A stretch of DNA of 64,000 nucleotides from Symbiodinium sp. CCMP2592 (Eukaryota > Sar > Dinophyceae > Suessiales > Symbiodiniaceae), in assembly GCA_905221615.1 (NCBI GenBank), contig CAJNDT010000513.1:1117168-1181167 (forward strand), in the 5' to 3' direction. A program made the translations under genes and the position numbers. The notes beneath the pieces are model-generated. The model had not been told where the DNA came from and did no database searches. It worked only from the letters and a program-made list of their open reading frames with translations. Shown in pieces: positions 1-12,123 of the stretch (position 1 is the stretch's first letter; each line of letters starts with the position of its first letter).

Positions 1-734
1 TTCCCCCTGCAACCCTGCGACTCAAACCCTTTCTTGCCTTTCCCATCAGACTGCTCCACTTGAAAGATGTCGTACCTTTCGAACTCTGTTCCACCCTGTG
101 AGCTCCCGTGGGCTTCACCTGCAACGCCCGGCAAGCCAAGTGGCTCAAAAGACGAGCCGCTGGACAGAAAATCGCCAGGAGTCTAGATGTCTACAGAAGT
201 GAAGCAGAAGGCACCTTCCCCATCATCTTGGACCAAGGATGTAGATCCAGAAGATTGACAACTCCTCAGGCAAGCTGAACATCAGCAACTCCCAATGCAC
301 CGGCCAGAGGACCCAAAAGTGCAACAAGCGAGACCTGATTCAACCGGCTGCGGACCGAGCAGCTTGAAAAGTAAGCAAGCCTTGCAATTCGCTGCAAAGT
401 GAGTGGCAAAGAACTTGCAATCCTCAGCTGTCTGCTCGGAGAGCACTGCCCGGACGCTTGCATTCTCCAACCAACCAAATACTGTGCTGGGACGGCCACC
501 TTGACCGACGAGCACAGGGAAAAGCACTCATCCAGCGAATCCACATTGCAGACACCTGCCACTGTGGCCCCGAAATCTAAAATGGAGAGGGTGCTTGCGC
601 TTGCTAGCAACACTCCTACTAGGATTCCTGCTTGGAGTACCCGTATGATTATCATGAGTGTTGCTGCCAGTTTCTTGAATCGAGCCATGCCATGGGCTGC
701 AAAGGGGTCCCCTGCCTGGCTTTTCCTTTGTTGT
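1..734. other. Non-coding or unrecognised sequence at the window edge
   Basis: Short open frames occur on both strands, but none has a composition or motif I can recognise. It may hold introns or the downstream part of the candidate minus-strand gene whose exon-like pieces start at 735. Confidence 0.3.
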
Positions 735-1106
735 GATCAGCTTCCACTCCAAGACTTTTCCGTCAGGAAGTACCGGATGCTCCTTTGCCAGCAGGGTTTG
801 GGTAGTTCGGTAGTTCGGGTTCAGGGCGCTTGTATCACAGCGGCGTGCTTTCGGCTCCTCTTCCAGCGCATCTTTGTCAAACTTGTCTTCGGTGTCACAC
901 ACGCCTGAGACAAGGATCCACGGCAGAGTGCCAGACTACCAGCTGGATTTCGATTCTGGGACAAGCGAAAACGACGGTGAATGCCTTTGTGAAGAAAGAT
1001 TGGCCCGAGGCCACAACTTCTGTCCGAGAGGCCGTTGGCATACTTCGTGTACGCTACGGAGCTGGTGGACGGAGAGTTGAGGAGCTGAACGGTGTCTCCC
1101 ACCCCT
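735..1106 (-). CDS. Candidate exons of an unidentified host gene
   Basis: Two minus-strand stretches read like real protein: about 1013-1106 (residues VGDTVQLLNSPS then SVAYTKYANGLSDRS) and about 735-904 (VCDTEDKFDKDALEEEP then HPVLPDGKVLEWKLITT). Each is preceded on the minus strand by a pyrimidine-rich run ending in CAG followed by G, at 905-909 and 1107-1110, which fits the AG-G acceptor type reported for dinoflagellate introns. An intron of about 100 bases between them is inferred. No domain is recognised. The alternative is chance open frames, but the charged, low-complexity-free composition argues against that. Confidence 0.33.
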
Positions 1107-2391
1107 GACAAGGGACGGCACTTGATTCACATGACAGGAAACTGCCGTACCCGAGGCTTTGTGATGCGCCTGCCATGCCGAAGACCATCACCTGGGGCTC
1201 CAAACGGTGAGATTTGACGCTTGATTTGCCACACCTACGGCATTCCGAAAAGATCGCAAGCTTGCTATGTAGCAAGCTACAACATCCCATTGCAACGAAC
1301 ACTCTCATTTCGAAAGACTGTTCAGGCTGGCGTCGGGAGTCTTGCAAAAGAGCGCAGACTTCGCTGCAACCTCATCGAGCTCGGCTGAGTAGACCTCAAC
1401 ATGCGGCATGCACTGACGAGGTCAGTTCGTCTTCCTTCACTGTCGGGCTGGTGGACCGCCCCTGCTCGCCACGCTGCCCGGCTTGAATTTGAGAAGTGAG
1501 GGTAGGCTTGGTGAGTTCGGGGACCACCAAGGAGCAGATCACCGACCCACCCAAAGACCAACAAATCCGCAAGCCCTTTCTCTACAATCGCAATCACAAG
1601 GTTCTTTGTCACTCTCCTTAGCCCCGCACCGAGCCAGAACCCGTCAAGGAAAACTTCTGTCCCGCTGCCTCTGCCATGGGTTCTGACGCGTTGCTGCTCT
1701 TTTGTACGACTCTGTGCTTCTTCGGCTACTGCCACCCAACCGCACATGAACTGAGTGCAGGCACAAGGACGGGCCCTTTCATGGCTACTTTCGAAGAGAA
1801 TGACTCAAGGCTTGGATTCCAGGTTTTTCACTCCTCCTAAGTGGTGCCTCGCAGGTGGTGGCTTGCGTGCCAATGATCCTGACTGGACAGACTGGGCAGA
1901 CTAGACCGTCTTGACTTCAACACAGCAAGGCTACACCTCACGAGACCGCATCGGCGGCGGTCTCCCTTCATCGAAAAGGCATGAACGATGTACCATCACA
2001 GGCTTTCCTACCGAGGATCTGTAGCAAGGGGTCGCTGCCGAGATAAACAGGCGCAGCGCAGCGGGCAGGGCATTTCTTCTCTTGCAGCCGAGCATCTGCA
2101 CGTGCGTCAGGGCGACAGGGAACAGCGTGAGATCCTCGCAAGGCCGAGGCCATCGGACATCACACCGCGGTACGAATTCGGCTTCGCTCACGGAGCGCCC
2201 GAAGCATAGATAAAACAACGCAAATGCCCAAACTCGCCAAGGGGAGCCCTCACGCAGGGAGGAGCCTGGAAATAGGCCGATGGGAGCAAGGTCATCGATG
2301 CTTTGCTGCCAGGGGTGTCACTGTGAGATGTACCGGCGATTTTCGCACCTGACATCGAAGTGACATCGAAGACTGCATGCAACCGGAGGGA
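1107..2391. other. No recognisable feature
   Basis: Open frames on both strands are short and compositionally poor. It could be intronic to the candidate minus-strand gene. No RNA gene or mobile-element signature is seen. Confidence 0.3.
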
Positions 2392-2416
2392 GGGAGGGAG
2401 AGAGAGAGAGAGAGAG
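2392..2416. repeat. (GA)n microsatellite
   Basis: A short GA dinucleotide run follows a GGGA-rich stretch. Arg/Glu-rich translations across it are artefacts. Confidence 0.85.
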
Positions 2417-2924
2417 ATGGCTTGTCGACTGTCGACTGGGTTGGCAGCCTCCCGTAGTGGACCATCGACAGACCTTGCCCACTGTAGAGATCAACCTGAC
2501 ATGCTGCAAGCAAGCAGGCAGAATGCAATGAGGTCAGGAGGTCATAATCATAATCAGCAATGCAGCACTATGGCTATGCCGATAGGGCTGACACTGAAGC
2601 CGATAGCTCTTGCAAGATGACAAGTAGCATGACCAATAATGATGCTACTCAGGAACAACATGAAAACAACGCTGATCCTGAGGAGTGCACGATGGTGGGG
2701 CTAATGATCAGATGATACGACTGAAAACGCAGAACCAGGAGCCATTGAAAAAATGAACATATACATGTTGAATGAACCAACAATGAAGAGTAAACCAACA
2801 ATAAGTTAATGAGAGTGGCAGCATGTAGCAATGTAGCGTGTTCTCGCAAGCACTCCAGCCATGACCTGTATGGCAGTCGTGACAGCAGCAGCACACCACC
2901 ACTAGCAGTACCAGCAGAAGCCTG

Positions 2925-3061
2925 CCTCCACACCCTAATCCCTTCGCATTCCGAGAGGGCAAGGGGCCAGTATGTTTCCTCGACCATTGCGGACTTGTCG
3001 TAGGTCTTCTGCGTGCCATCCACACACTCCTCCACGAGCACTTCAGCCTCAGATACGCTCT
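2925..3061 (-). CDS. Candidate exon of an unidentified host gene
   Basis: The minus frame reads SESVSEAEVLVEECVDGTQ followed by KTYDKSAMVEETYWPLALS, a charged, protein-like stretch. A TAG that could act as a splice acceptor lies immediately upstream, next to the telomere-like repeat at 3071-3120. The frame then degrades into low-quality sequence, as expected after an exon end. Function unknown. It lies on the same strand as the other exon-like stretches nearby. Confidence 0.33.
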
Positions 3062-3070
3062 CAGAAGCTA

Positions 3071-3120
3071 GGACTTAGGGTTTAGGGGGTTGGGGTTTGG
3101 AGTTTAGGAACCCTAAACCC
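3071..3120. repeat. Interstitial telomere-like repeats, head to head
   Basis: Degenerate TTAGGG/TTTAGGG/TTTGGGG units on the plus strand are followed within about 40 bases by CCCTAAACCC, so the G-rich and C-rich arms face each other. TTTAGGG is the plant-type telomere unit also reported for dinoflagellates. This could be a healed break or an inserted telomeric fragment. Confidence 0.6.
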
Positions 3121-3583
3121 AATGCGAGCGCTTCAAGGCAGCACCACTGGAGCGGTGCCAAAAGGGCATTGGAATTCAATCCACACCGGACCGAACCCTT
3201 CCTTTTCCTAGAGCCCCGCTGTCTTGTTCCAGTTCTCCCTCACGAGTCTCACTCTCCCTACCCGGACACACAGACACTGCACGGAGCAACATCTGTAGCC
3301 AGCAGCTAGTCTATAGTCGTTGGCGACAACGCCCGAGAACAATCGAGAAGTGAAGTCAACTCTGAAACGGGGTCCCCCACCTCGCGGTCGAACGCCATCA
3401 CGGCACAGTACTCGTTGCAAACGCCGTAGACAGCCTGGCGGTATGTCCCCCTTCGTTTGCTCGGTGCATCGGAACCTCAAGAAAATCCTCCATCCACAAG
3501 GGCTAAGATCATCATGTGTTAGATACATAGTGCAGCGGTCCTGTGAACAGGAGAATACCACGACAATGAGCACTTCCACAAAC

Positions 3584-3702
3584 TGAATCTCTTTAGCAGT
3601 AACGCTGTAGAAACTCTCGACTTGGGCCTCGTCCACCGGAGCTAGCTGAACGAAATCCGATTCTCCCTCCATGGATTGCACGACGACGTCTCCTTCGCAA
3701 GG
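3584..3702 (-). CDS. Candidate exon of an unidentified host gene
   Basis: The minus frame reads GDVVVQSMEGESDFVQLAP then VDEAQVESFYSVTAKEIQF, an acidic protein-like stretch about 40 residues long inside a longer, lower-quality open frame. It shares strand with the exon-like pieces at 735-1106, 2925-3061 and 5619-5752. No motif is recognised. Splice boundaries cannot be placed confidently. Confidence 0.33.
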
Positions 3703-3992
3703 CGGGTCAGTCGAATGCTCGAGGGGAGCAAATCGATTCAAGGGCGATATCTTTCTTCTGCTCTGACAAGATGGCTGGATGCGAGGAATGCGAGGAATGG
3801 CTTTCAGCACGGTCGAGTCCCCGTCTCGTTGCCCCTCAAAACCGGCTTAACGGAAGGATGATCAAGACCTTCGCACGTGGAAACAAGTATGGGACTCGGA
3901 AAACGCGCGAAGCCGAGCAAACAAAGTGGACAATTCCGGCGGAAACCCTGAGACCTTGGACAGACGGCTTAATGCAAGTCGAGCAGGAGACA

Positions 3993-4124
<132 letters not shown>

Positions 4125-4159
4125 GACGCGAGCGAGCGAGCGAGCGAGCGAAAGAGATG

Positions 4160-4250
4160 ATCACGATGAGGAATGGTGTTGGTGATTATGGTGTGGTGAT
4201 GGTGATGATGGTGGTGATGAAGGGGATGGTGGGATGATGATAATGATGAT
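4160..4250. repeat. Degenerate GAT/GGT triplet repeat
   Basis: Imperfect GATGGT/GATGAT units continue directly from the GA and GCGA tracts, making one compound microsatellite of about 260 bases. Confidence 0.75.
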
Positions 4251-5618
4251 GCCGGTTGGCAAACTCTACGCCCGGAAGAAGCTACGGGTGACTGGCCTCT
4301 TCTCGAGTCAGCAGTTCAGTACATGTGATGGCTGGCCAGCCTAGAGTCCCGCAGATGAGGGAGGCAGAGGATCCAAACAAGCTGGAAAGGAATCACGTGG
4401 TAGTGAGCAACCCGGAACCTGAAGCCGAAAATGGAGATGGACAGGAAGCCCTAGACTCCAAAAGACGAGTGGGGAAACGCACAACATGGACATCCACGAG
4501 TTTTCTGCAGCGCCAAGCATCCAGAGCTGGTCAGCTGGACCACATCGTTCTGGAGAGAAGTGAAGGTCCTTGTGATGTAAGCACGGGCAGCTGACTGCTT
4601 TTGTGCCCAAAGAAAACGGAAACCTGTATAGGATCGGACCCTACATCAATCCAGTAAGCTTGTTCTGCTGAGAATCTGAATCTGCCCGCGGGTGAAGATC
4701 TCTCCCTGTTCAGCCAGAACGATGCACAGGAACAAGACTTGAACATGGCATCAGCTTGGCCATCTTGAAGGCATGAAACGGTGCACCTCTGCCTGCTGGC
4801 TCCTCATCGTTGTGATGCTGGCCTCGACCAAGGCATGTGTCTTCACAATTCGTGAAGGTGTCGGAAGAATCGCTGCGCTGGCAGCTTGAAGGACTACAAA
4901 CTTTCGAACGTAAAGCGTTACCACGCCCGGCCTGAGCAGGTTGTGCGGAGTAGATCTTCCACCGAGCTGGGGACGCTTCTGAGGCATTCCGAAAGATGCC
5001 TGGGACCAGCAAGATCATCTGCGACTTCACACATGGCAGTGGTAATCTCAACCGACTTCTGGCAAAGTCACCGATGAAGGCCGTCCCAGCAAGCGCCAGA
5101 TTGCTCCATTCTGCTGCCTTCGGCCCCAGTCCAGCCCCGTGCTCTCGAACCCAACTTTGACAAAACGATGGCTTGCAAGAGCAGGCTCCTTTCCATCTGA
5201 CAAGCCCACAATCGCGGCAGCCACTTTGTAGGACCTCCCAATGTGGGAGGTGGGGCTACTGAAAGTTCACAGGATTACGGAGTCACGGCACCTCGTTGAC
5301 CCAACTGCAGAGGTGATGTCCCCCAAGGTGCTCAGGTGAATCGACGAGGGTCGCCTAGCAGAGAAGAAGCGCTTGTAACATCGCGTGCTTTGCCTGAAAC
5401 GCAGCTGATGCCAAGGGACATCGCTTCCTCGCTCCGGCCGGTCTCAGCCCCCAGGTTCACATAGGACCAAAAGCGAACCTGAAGAAAATGGCGCTCCGAA
5501 TCCTGGACTTCCCATTACATGCCAGCCTCTGATGACCGGCTTTCCTCCTCATTGATCCTGGCAAGGAGGTCTTCGAATCTAAAACCCAGCTAGGCGCGAA
5601 TATGCTGCGTGAACATCG
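4251..5618. other. Mostly unassigned sequence
   Basis: Several frames of 60-110 residues occur on both strands. One minus stretch near 4640-4680 (AYWIDVGSDPIQVSVFF) reads slightly like protein and could be another exon, but I cannot support boundaries or a function. Confidence 0.25.
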
Positions 5619-5752
5619 CATCAGCAGATCTTCATGAATTGCAAAAGGCCTCACCACGGAGTCTGCGCCCAGATCACCACTTCCTTTGTGAATCTTCAGA
5701 TCGACGTCGTCCTCCTGAAAGGACGGAAAAACTACTTCGACTCCTACACGGC
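5619..5752 (-). CDS. Candidate exon of an unidentified host gene
   Basis: The minus frame reads GVEVVFPSFQEDDVDLKIHK then GSGDLGADSVVRPFAIHED, a convincing protein-like segment within a longer open frame. A second protein-like piece (SLFFTLHEAEDLVLSGKRHQ) lies upstream in the same frame at about 5820-5890. No domain is recognised. The strand matches the other candidate exons, so all may be parts of one gene of about 5 kb with introns. Confidence 0.35.
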
Positions 5753-5892
5753 CTGAGCCCAGATTGCGGGGAGCGCTGCTCTCGAAAAGCGCTCCAGCTC
5801 TGCTAGCCCGGAGAGCAGGAGGTTGCTGATGTCGCTTGCCTGACAGAACCAAGTCTTCCGCTTCATGAAGCGTGAAGAAAAGCGACAGCTCG

Positions 5893-6620
5893 GGCTGTCC
5901 TGCAACTGCGATGCCTCGGCCGAATCCGCATCCTGCGAGGTCAGCAGATGGAAAACGCCGACTTTTCAATCTCCGTCAGCTTTGAGCAGCCATGACCACT
6001 GCCTGTGCCACTTCGGCAGTCTGGTAGCCTGGGCAAAACATAAGAGCTGTTGGATTCAAGGCCGCTTGCTGGGATACACCGCGGACGAACGCATGCGTTT
6101 GTGGGGTGAGTCCTTTAGTGTCCCCCGAAGCATCCAGAAATACCCAGAAGAGGAACCTTATCGCGCACAACCCTTTGTGATTCTGTCTGATTCGCCTTCG
6201 CCTCCAAGGTCTGCGGCAGCCCCATCCTGCTCAGCACACACAACACAGCCACGACAACCGACAGCCAGCCAAGGCACCCAGAAGCAAACCCAAAAGAAAC
6301 AAACAACATCCGGTCCACGTAAAGAGCCCTGGCTCAGCCCCAAGTCTTTAGAGCCCGCCTGTTCGAGCAGCGAGCTTCCTTGGCTGTCCACGTAGGCCGC
6401 GACACCTCGGCGGCCAATCGAACGCAAAGGACAAAATTTCCAGCTCCCCGGCCTGGCCGATCTCGAACTGGGCGAGCCTGGCGGGACGGGATCTCTCTGG
6501 CTGGGACAGCAATGAGCTCTGATCCCGACATGAAGCATCAATAAGAGCGCATGGCAGGCATGATGCTCAAGCTAGCATACGCATACTGCTACGACCGCCA
6601 ATATCGAAACGGCTGCACGC

Positions 6621-6625
<5 letters not shown>
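5893..6625. other. Unassigned sequence
   Basis: A plus-strand frame (5865-6395) ends in a Ser/Pro/Gln-rich tail with no recognisable motif. It overlaps minus-strand open frames and no choice between them is supported. Confidence 0.25.
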
Positions 6626-6702
<77 letters not shown>

Positions 6703-6703
6703 G
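6626..6703. repeat. (TAG)n microsatellite with a degenerate triplet tail
   Basis: About 26 TAG units run without interruption. To about 6870 they give way to degenerate GTA/GCA/GTC triplets, which keep all three frames open and produce artefactual poly-Ser, poly-Val and poly-Thr ORFs. Confidence 0.95.
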
Positions 6704-6870
6704 GTTAGGAGCAGGACTCGGAGTAGGAGTAGCCGTAGCTGCAGCTGTAGCGGTAGCGGCAGCCGTAGCAGCTTCAGGAGCAGCAGACGTTGCAGCAGTC
6801 GTAGCCGCAGTCGTCGGCGTCGTAGCAGTTGTCGTCGTAGTCGGAGTAACAGCAGCGGTTGGTGTCTCGT

Positions 6871-7724
6871 GTCGCGGTCGTCGTCCTCCTCCTCTCGTCC
6901 TCGTCATCGTTGTTTGTCTGCTCTTGGTTTGTTGACTGCTCCTGCTGTCGCAAGTACTCTCAGCAACATTGTCAGGACCAGCACTATACTACCAACTTCG
7001 TGACTTTACCCTCATGCCTACTCGTACTTCTGCACCTACGACGAGAATTTGGAACGCCTGAAGACCTTGAAGAAAAAGCACACAGCTGTCCTCCAAAAAC
7101 GAAACTGATACAGACTTTACAACATAGGACCCACAATCCGTCTTACAAGAATTACTGAATAAGGTACCCGTGAATTTTGGAAAAACTGGCGATACAGGCC
7201 TGGTCAGGTTGCAGGAGGCCGGCTTCTTCCTGCCAGAGCTTTCTCCAGTGGTGTGGCGTGTTTCTCAAGGGTTTCCGTGAGGAACACCCAGTTATTGGTG
7301 GCGCTCGTAGAGCACCCCCTCACACGAAATGCGGCACGAAATAGGTTGTAGGTCGTGAAACCGTTTCGAAGAGCGAAAACTCCAGGTTTCGTCTGCTTTC
7401 GAAATGAGTGGGTCTTGTATACTGCAACACAATATGGAACACGTACACTTTCAAATATCTGAAGAAACAGGTGTATATGTGTATTTATGTATAGACAATA
7501 TTCAATGATACGATGTACCGACATATGACAGTATGTCATGTAATCTAGGTTGAGTACATAATGTGAAAATTTGTAGCTTGTTACATACTAGGTGATGACA
7601 TGCAAAATCTACACTTGGTGTGGCTTGAGCGCTGAGGGGGATCGAAATACCATATGACATAAAGTCAAACTATTGCAATATCAGAATATACAAATGTATT
7701 GGAATAAAATGTGTGCTTTCTCTC
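6871..7724. other. AT-richer unassigned sequence
   Basis: No convincing coding frame, RNA gene or element boundary was seen between the triplet repeat and the TA repeat. Confidence 0.3.
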
Positions 7725-7782
7725 GTTACATATATATCTATCTCTATTTATCTATCTATATATATATACATATATACAGATA

Positions 7783-7814
<32 letters not shown>

Positions 7815-7932
7815 CATATATATATATACATATACATACTATATGTGTATGTGTGTATATATATATATATATATAGGGGTGTGTAAATATATATGTGTGG
7901 ATATTACATATGTATATATATATATATATATC
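7725..7932. repeat. (TA)n/(TATACA)n microsatellite
   Basis: About 200 bases of TA, TATACA and TGTA units. Tyr/Ile-rich ORFs in this stretch are repeat artefacts. Confidence 0.95.
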
Positions 7933-8057
7933 TTCGAGGAGGTGGATGCTGCATGCTTAGCTGCTTAGCTCCCCAGGCTTGTCTCTTATTTCACGAACAT
8001 CCAACGAAGCAGTCCTGCTGCGGAAACCTCGGCGAGCCCACCTCCAGTCTTGAAGCG

Positions 8058-8093
8058 TTTTGGGGTTAAGTTTAAAAGACCTTAAACCCCAAA
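8058..8093. repeat. Telomere-like inverted repeat
   Basis: A TTTTGGGGTTAAG arm and a CTTAAACCCCAAA arm are separated by about 10 bases and can form a hairpin. This is the second site with facing G-rich and C-rich telomere-like arms, after 3071-3120. Confidence 0.55.
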
Positions 8094-9514
8094 CATCCTC
8101 AACTTCCAAACCAGACTGGCTGCACAACGAGGCTATCCGGCTATCTGTGTCGATGTTTCCGCTGCTTCATGCGCATGAAACTAAGATGCTGGTTCGTGGT
8201 CTCTGAGGCAGCGTCCTGGTGCGCATCAACGAAGCATAGGATCGTGAAGGCGGCAAACCTTGCCTTTGCAAACAACAGATTTGAGAAACAAAAGGGCAAC
8301 CTGAACAGAATCTAAGTTGTCTTTGCCAGAGCATCTTTCTGAGGACATTGCCATGATGAGCAAGATGCCCGCCTCAGGCCAAATGAGCCACTTGTGATGT
8401 TCAAGCTTGGGAACTGCGACATGTATTGTCGTCACGCGGCCAAACATGCACCGTGACGATAGCGTGCAGCACGAAAGCAGATTTCCAACAAACAATCTGT
8501 ACAAATGGAAAAGTTGCTGCATCCGAGCGGTGATGTAGCCGTAGTTCATGGGACATCGATGTGGGATCCGATTGCTAGACACGCGACCACAGTCATCTGA
8601 GACAGACACAGTTTAGCCCCAAAGGGCCTGCGCGTGATGTAAGCCTGTAAGCGCTGGATTGGAACCAAAAAACAGAAAACACATGTTTCTGGGATGACGG
8701 CTGCAAAGTGGCCTTGTTGCCACCGGGACGTACTATATCTCAGAACAACCTCAAATTGTTCTTCAAGTCAACCGAATGAAGTTATGTTTTTTGCATGCTT
8801 TCTCACTTGCAACTGCTGCAGCAAAAGAATCACTGCGAGATCCAAGATGCTTTCCATTTGGCCCGATTCAGGGGCGGGCCGGGTGCCCTATTCCCGCCAA
8901 GAGCCAAAAACGCGTTACGGTCCACATCGAAGCACCATCATGCACATCAGTGTTTCCGGTCCTTACAAAGCAAACCTGTGCAAAGTTCATGATGCCGAAC
9001 TCGATTCGCCTTGCACAACGGCGTGCAAACAACAGCGTCCAGTTGCGGGAGGATCAGGACGATGACCTACGGCACACGTCACATCGAGTTTTTTTCAAGA
9101 ATCCGAGGAGTCACGGCTCCGCTCGCACGAACCAAATAACGAAGCTTCCATCGGAGGCGAAAGCTTCAAGCATTGAAACTGTTCCCAACAATTGGGTTTG
9201 GTCAAATTGATGTACATCTTGTTTGCCCTGACCAACATTTTCTGCAGCGGCCCTTGCGATTCGCAAAAACCTCAACGATGGCTTGTCCAGCTCGCTGGAT
9301 TGCTCTTGTACATGCATACAAGAGCCAATGCTGAAGTCAAAGGCAATAAAATTGATGAATTTGCATGCAAGCTTCGGCTCTCTTGAGAAGATGTGTCGTC
9401 GTCGCTGCTAATGAATAAGGCCTAAGAAACGACGGCGATGCGCAAAGCAAACCGCAATGCATTTCCGGTCGACCCGGAATGTTGTGATGGTTGGTGTTCG
9501 AACCCTGCTAATTC
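8094..9514. other. Unassigned sequence
   Basis: Frames of 65-145 residues occur on both strands without recognisable motifs, and nothing else is supported. Confidence 0.25.
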
Positions 9515-10065
9515 TACGAACACTATTACTACAACTACTTACAACGAATACTCCTAATACTACACTTATCAAAACTACACTTATTACTACTACTAATACT
9601 ACTAACACCACTAGTACTACTAATAATACTATTAATACTACTAATAGTAATAATACAACTAATAATACGAATACTATAATACTACTACTTAATACTACCA
9701 ATACTATTAATACTACGAAAAAAAACTTATATTATAGTACTATAGTACTATAATACTACTAATACTACTAATACTACTGATACTACTAATACTACTAATA
9801 CTGATAATACTACTAATACTACTAATACTACTAATATTACTAATACTACTAATACTACGAATGCTATTAATACTACTAATTCTACTAATACTGCTAATAC
9901 TACTAATACTACTAATACTACTAATACTACGAATACTACTTCTGCTACTCATGTTATTCATACTACTCATGTTACTCATTCTACTCATACTACTAATACT
10001 ACTAAACTACAATACTGCCAATACTACTAATACCACCAATACTTCCAATTCTACTAATACTACGA
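9515..10065. repeat. Long degenerate (ACT/AAT)n triplet repeat
   Basis: About 550 bases of TACTAATACTACTAA-type triplets, interrupted near 9718-9755 by a short A run and a palindromic TATAGTACTATAGTACTATA block. The poly-Asn/Thr and poly-Ile/Ser frames are artefacts. Confidence 0.95.
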
Positions 10066-10834
10066 ACGCAACACCGGTGTTTGGTGTTTGAACTCAGGAT
10101 TCGAACCTGGTGTTGGGTTCGTGGAGCCAGCTCCGGCTTGAATTCTTTTTTTAGAAAGGAGAAACGCGGTGTCTTCAGGTTCGAGGCTCTAGTAAGCCCT
10201 TTTTGTTGTGTGAAGGCTACAAACGTGTGTCGCTTTTAAACCAAAATAAAGAACCCTGTTTTTTGTGCAAAAGGAGAATATGAGATCTTGCATCTGTCTG
10301 CAAATGGCTAAGTTTGTCTTAAATTCGACATAATGCACTTCTACAGCAACTCAAATTCTCGGTGTTTTCAAAATTATTGAATCAGTTCCGAATCTGAAAA
10401 AGCGTTGACGAAAACAAATCAGATTTAAACCCTTTCGTTTCGTGCAGAGAATGCGCATAGAACTGTTCTTAAACGCACTTTAGATGGATCACATGAGAAA
10501 AACGCGGAAAGGAAAGAGTCAGCCCGCTCACCATCAGTTGCTGGCGGCTGTCCTCTCCCTGCTCCTTTCCGGCTGTGGCATTTGTCAGCCAGAGCTGCAC
10601 TCCATTGATGGTGCAAAAGTCTTTGGCAAATTGGACAGAAACGCTATTGTGACCGACGACATACGTCGTTGCGTCTTTTTCTCTCTCTCGAGCAAGCGAC
10701 AATTGGGTCGGGCTCAAACGAAGTGGGCAGGCAGGCCCTCGCCACCATGTCGATGCACCCGCTGTTTGGAAGCTTGCCAGTGGGCTTTAGAATCTGGCTC
10801 TGGGTGCCCTGGTTGTGACGGAACACATGGGATC
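10066..10834. other. Unassigned sequence with one palindromic motif
   Basis: No coding frame is supported. A CGACATACGTCG motif at about 10657-10668 is the reverse-complement form of the palindrome found near the helicase-gene copies. Confidence 0.35.
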
Positions 10835-11140
10835 AAACACAGGGGTTGTCCGTTGTCTGGCGAGACTAGAACGGCAACCGGAGCCTGGACTTGGCTCCAC
10901 CTGTTGTTTTGGGCAGCTCTGAGCGACGGCTCTTTGTTGCTCCTGACCGGTCGCTGAGGCTCCGTAGTTTGTGCTGAACGGCTAACACCGGCAAAGCCTG
11001 TGCGCCGCAGCCCTTTGTAGAGCTTCGCTTTGCTGTTTCACCGCTTTGTTGTAGTTTGATGCTTGGATTTTAGTTTCGCTTGTTTGTAGGGACCGAGTGC
11101 TACAGCCGTAGTCGACGAGGCCCAGTCAAGCCAAAAAAAA
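10835..11140 (+). repeat. Left arm of the inverted repeat
   Basis: Reverse-complement match to 11821-12123, estimated by eye at 85-90% identity with small indels near 11040-11075. Confidence 0.7.
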
Positions 11141-11820
11141 CCAGAGTTCGGACAGTTCGAATGTTAAGTTTCCGAACCCAGAGTGAACTCTGGCGGCCCC
11201 AAAGAGTTGAAACCCAGCTGTCGAACATAGAGTTTCCAAACCCCATCAAGCGATTTCGTGTGGCTTCTTCTTCTTTTGTTTGTGCTTGCGTTAATGTTTG
11301 TGTTATTGTAGTGTGTCTTTGTTCGTTTTCTTCGCAACCCCAGGAGTTGCGATTCCGTGTCTTCTTCTCCTTTCTTTGGTGATTGTTGGTGTTCGAACCC
11401 CGTTCGAACTCTGGGGGAAGTCTAGAATCCGGAGTTCATTTGTTCGCGGCTTTAGCATTCCGTAGGAGACTTCATGCCCTTCTGAAGTCTGAAAAGAAAG
11501 ACTCCTCATTGACAATCTTTTTCTTTGTTTTGTAAACAGCACTCTATGTTCGAACCCTGGGTTCGGGAACTCCCGTAACCTGAGATTCCGGAAATTAGTG
11601 TTAAATGGGTTTGTGTAGTCTGCCTTAAGTGTCTCTGAAGAGTGACTTAGTGCTTACCCTGCACTTTTTGACATCAGGATTGCTGAAGTCAACACCTGTC
11701 GAAGATCAGTTGCTGGTACTGCGAGTACCTTGCAGCGTGTCATTCGCAGCTGCTTGATTTGCCCTTCTGACATACGTCGGTCGGCTTTGATTCGCTGGAG
11801 GACTGTGCACCCTTCTCTGT

Positions 11821-12123
11821 ATTTTTTTGGCTTGGCTGGGCCTCGTCGACTACGGCTGTAGCACTCGGTCCCTACAAACAAGCGAAGCAAACACAAACTA
11901 CAAACTGGCAAAGCGGTGAGACAGAAAAGCGAAGCTCTACAAAGGGCTGCGACGCACAAGCTTTGCCGGTGGTAGCCGTTCAGCACCAAACTACGGAGCC
12001 TCAGCGACCCGTCAGGAGCAACAAAGAGCCGTCGCTCAGAGTTGCCCAAAACAACAGGTGGAGCCAAGTCCAGGCTCCGGTTGCCGTTCTAGTCTCGCCA
12101 GACAACGGACAACCCCTGTGTTT
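11821..12123 (-). repeat. Right arm of the inverted repeat
   Basis: Pairs with 10835-11140. It begins with a T run and ends in GGACAACCCCTGTG. Confidence 0.7.

Larger units (their letters stand above)
10835..12123. mobile_element. Inverted-repeat element (MITE-like, unclassified)
   Basis: Two arms of about 300 bases, 10835-11140 and 11821-12123, are inverted copies of each other. Both contain CCTCGTCGACTACGGCTGTA or its reverse complement, and ACACAGGGGTTGTCC at the outer end. They enclose about 680 bases without a recognisable gene, in which GTTCGAACCC-type motifs recur. A single arm copy occurs at about 55029-55325. No transposase is seen, so this is either a non-autonomous element or an inverted duplication of another repeat. 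Target duplications were not identified. Confidence 0.6.

Noticed and set aside
6551-7003. Poly-Ser/Val/Thr ORFs on both strands
   Set aside because: Translation of the TAG triplet repeat.
9485-9510. tRNA-like GTTCGAACCC T-loop motifs (also near 10100, 11393 and 11550)
   Set aside because: No cloverleaf can be built around them; they recur as short repeats.
9408-10091. Poly-Asn/Thr, poly-Ile/Ser and Leu-rich ORFs
   Set aside because: Triplet repeat artefacts; all frames are open.
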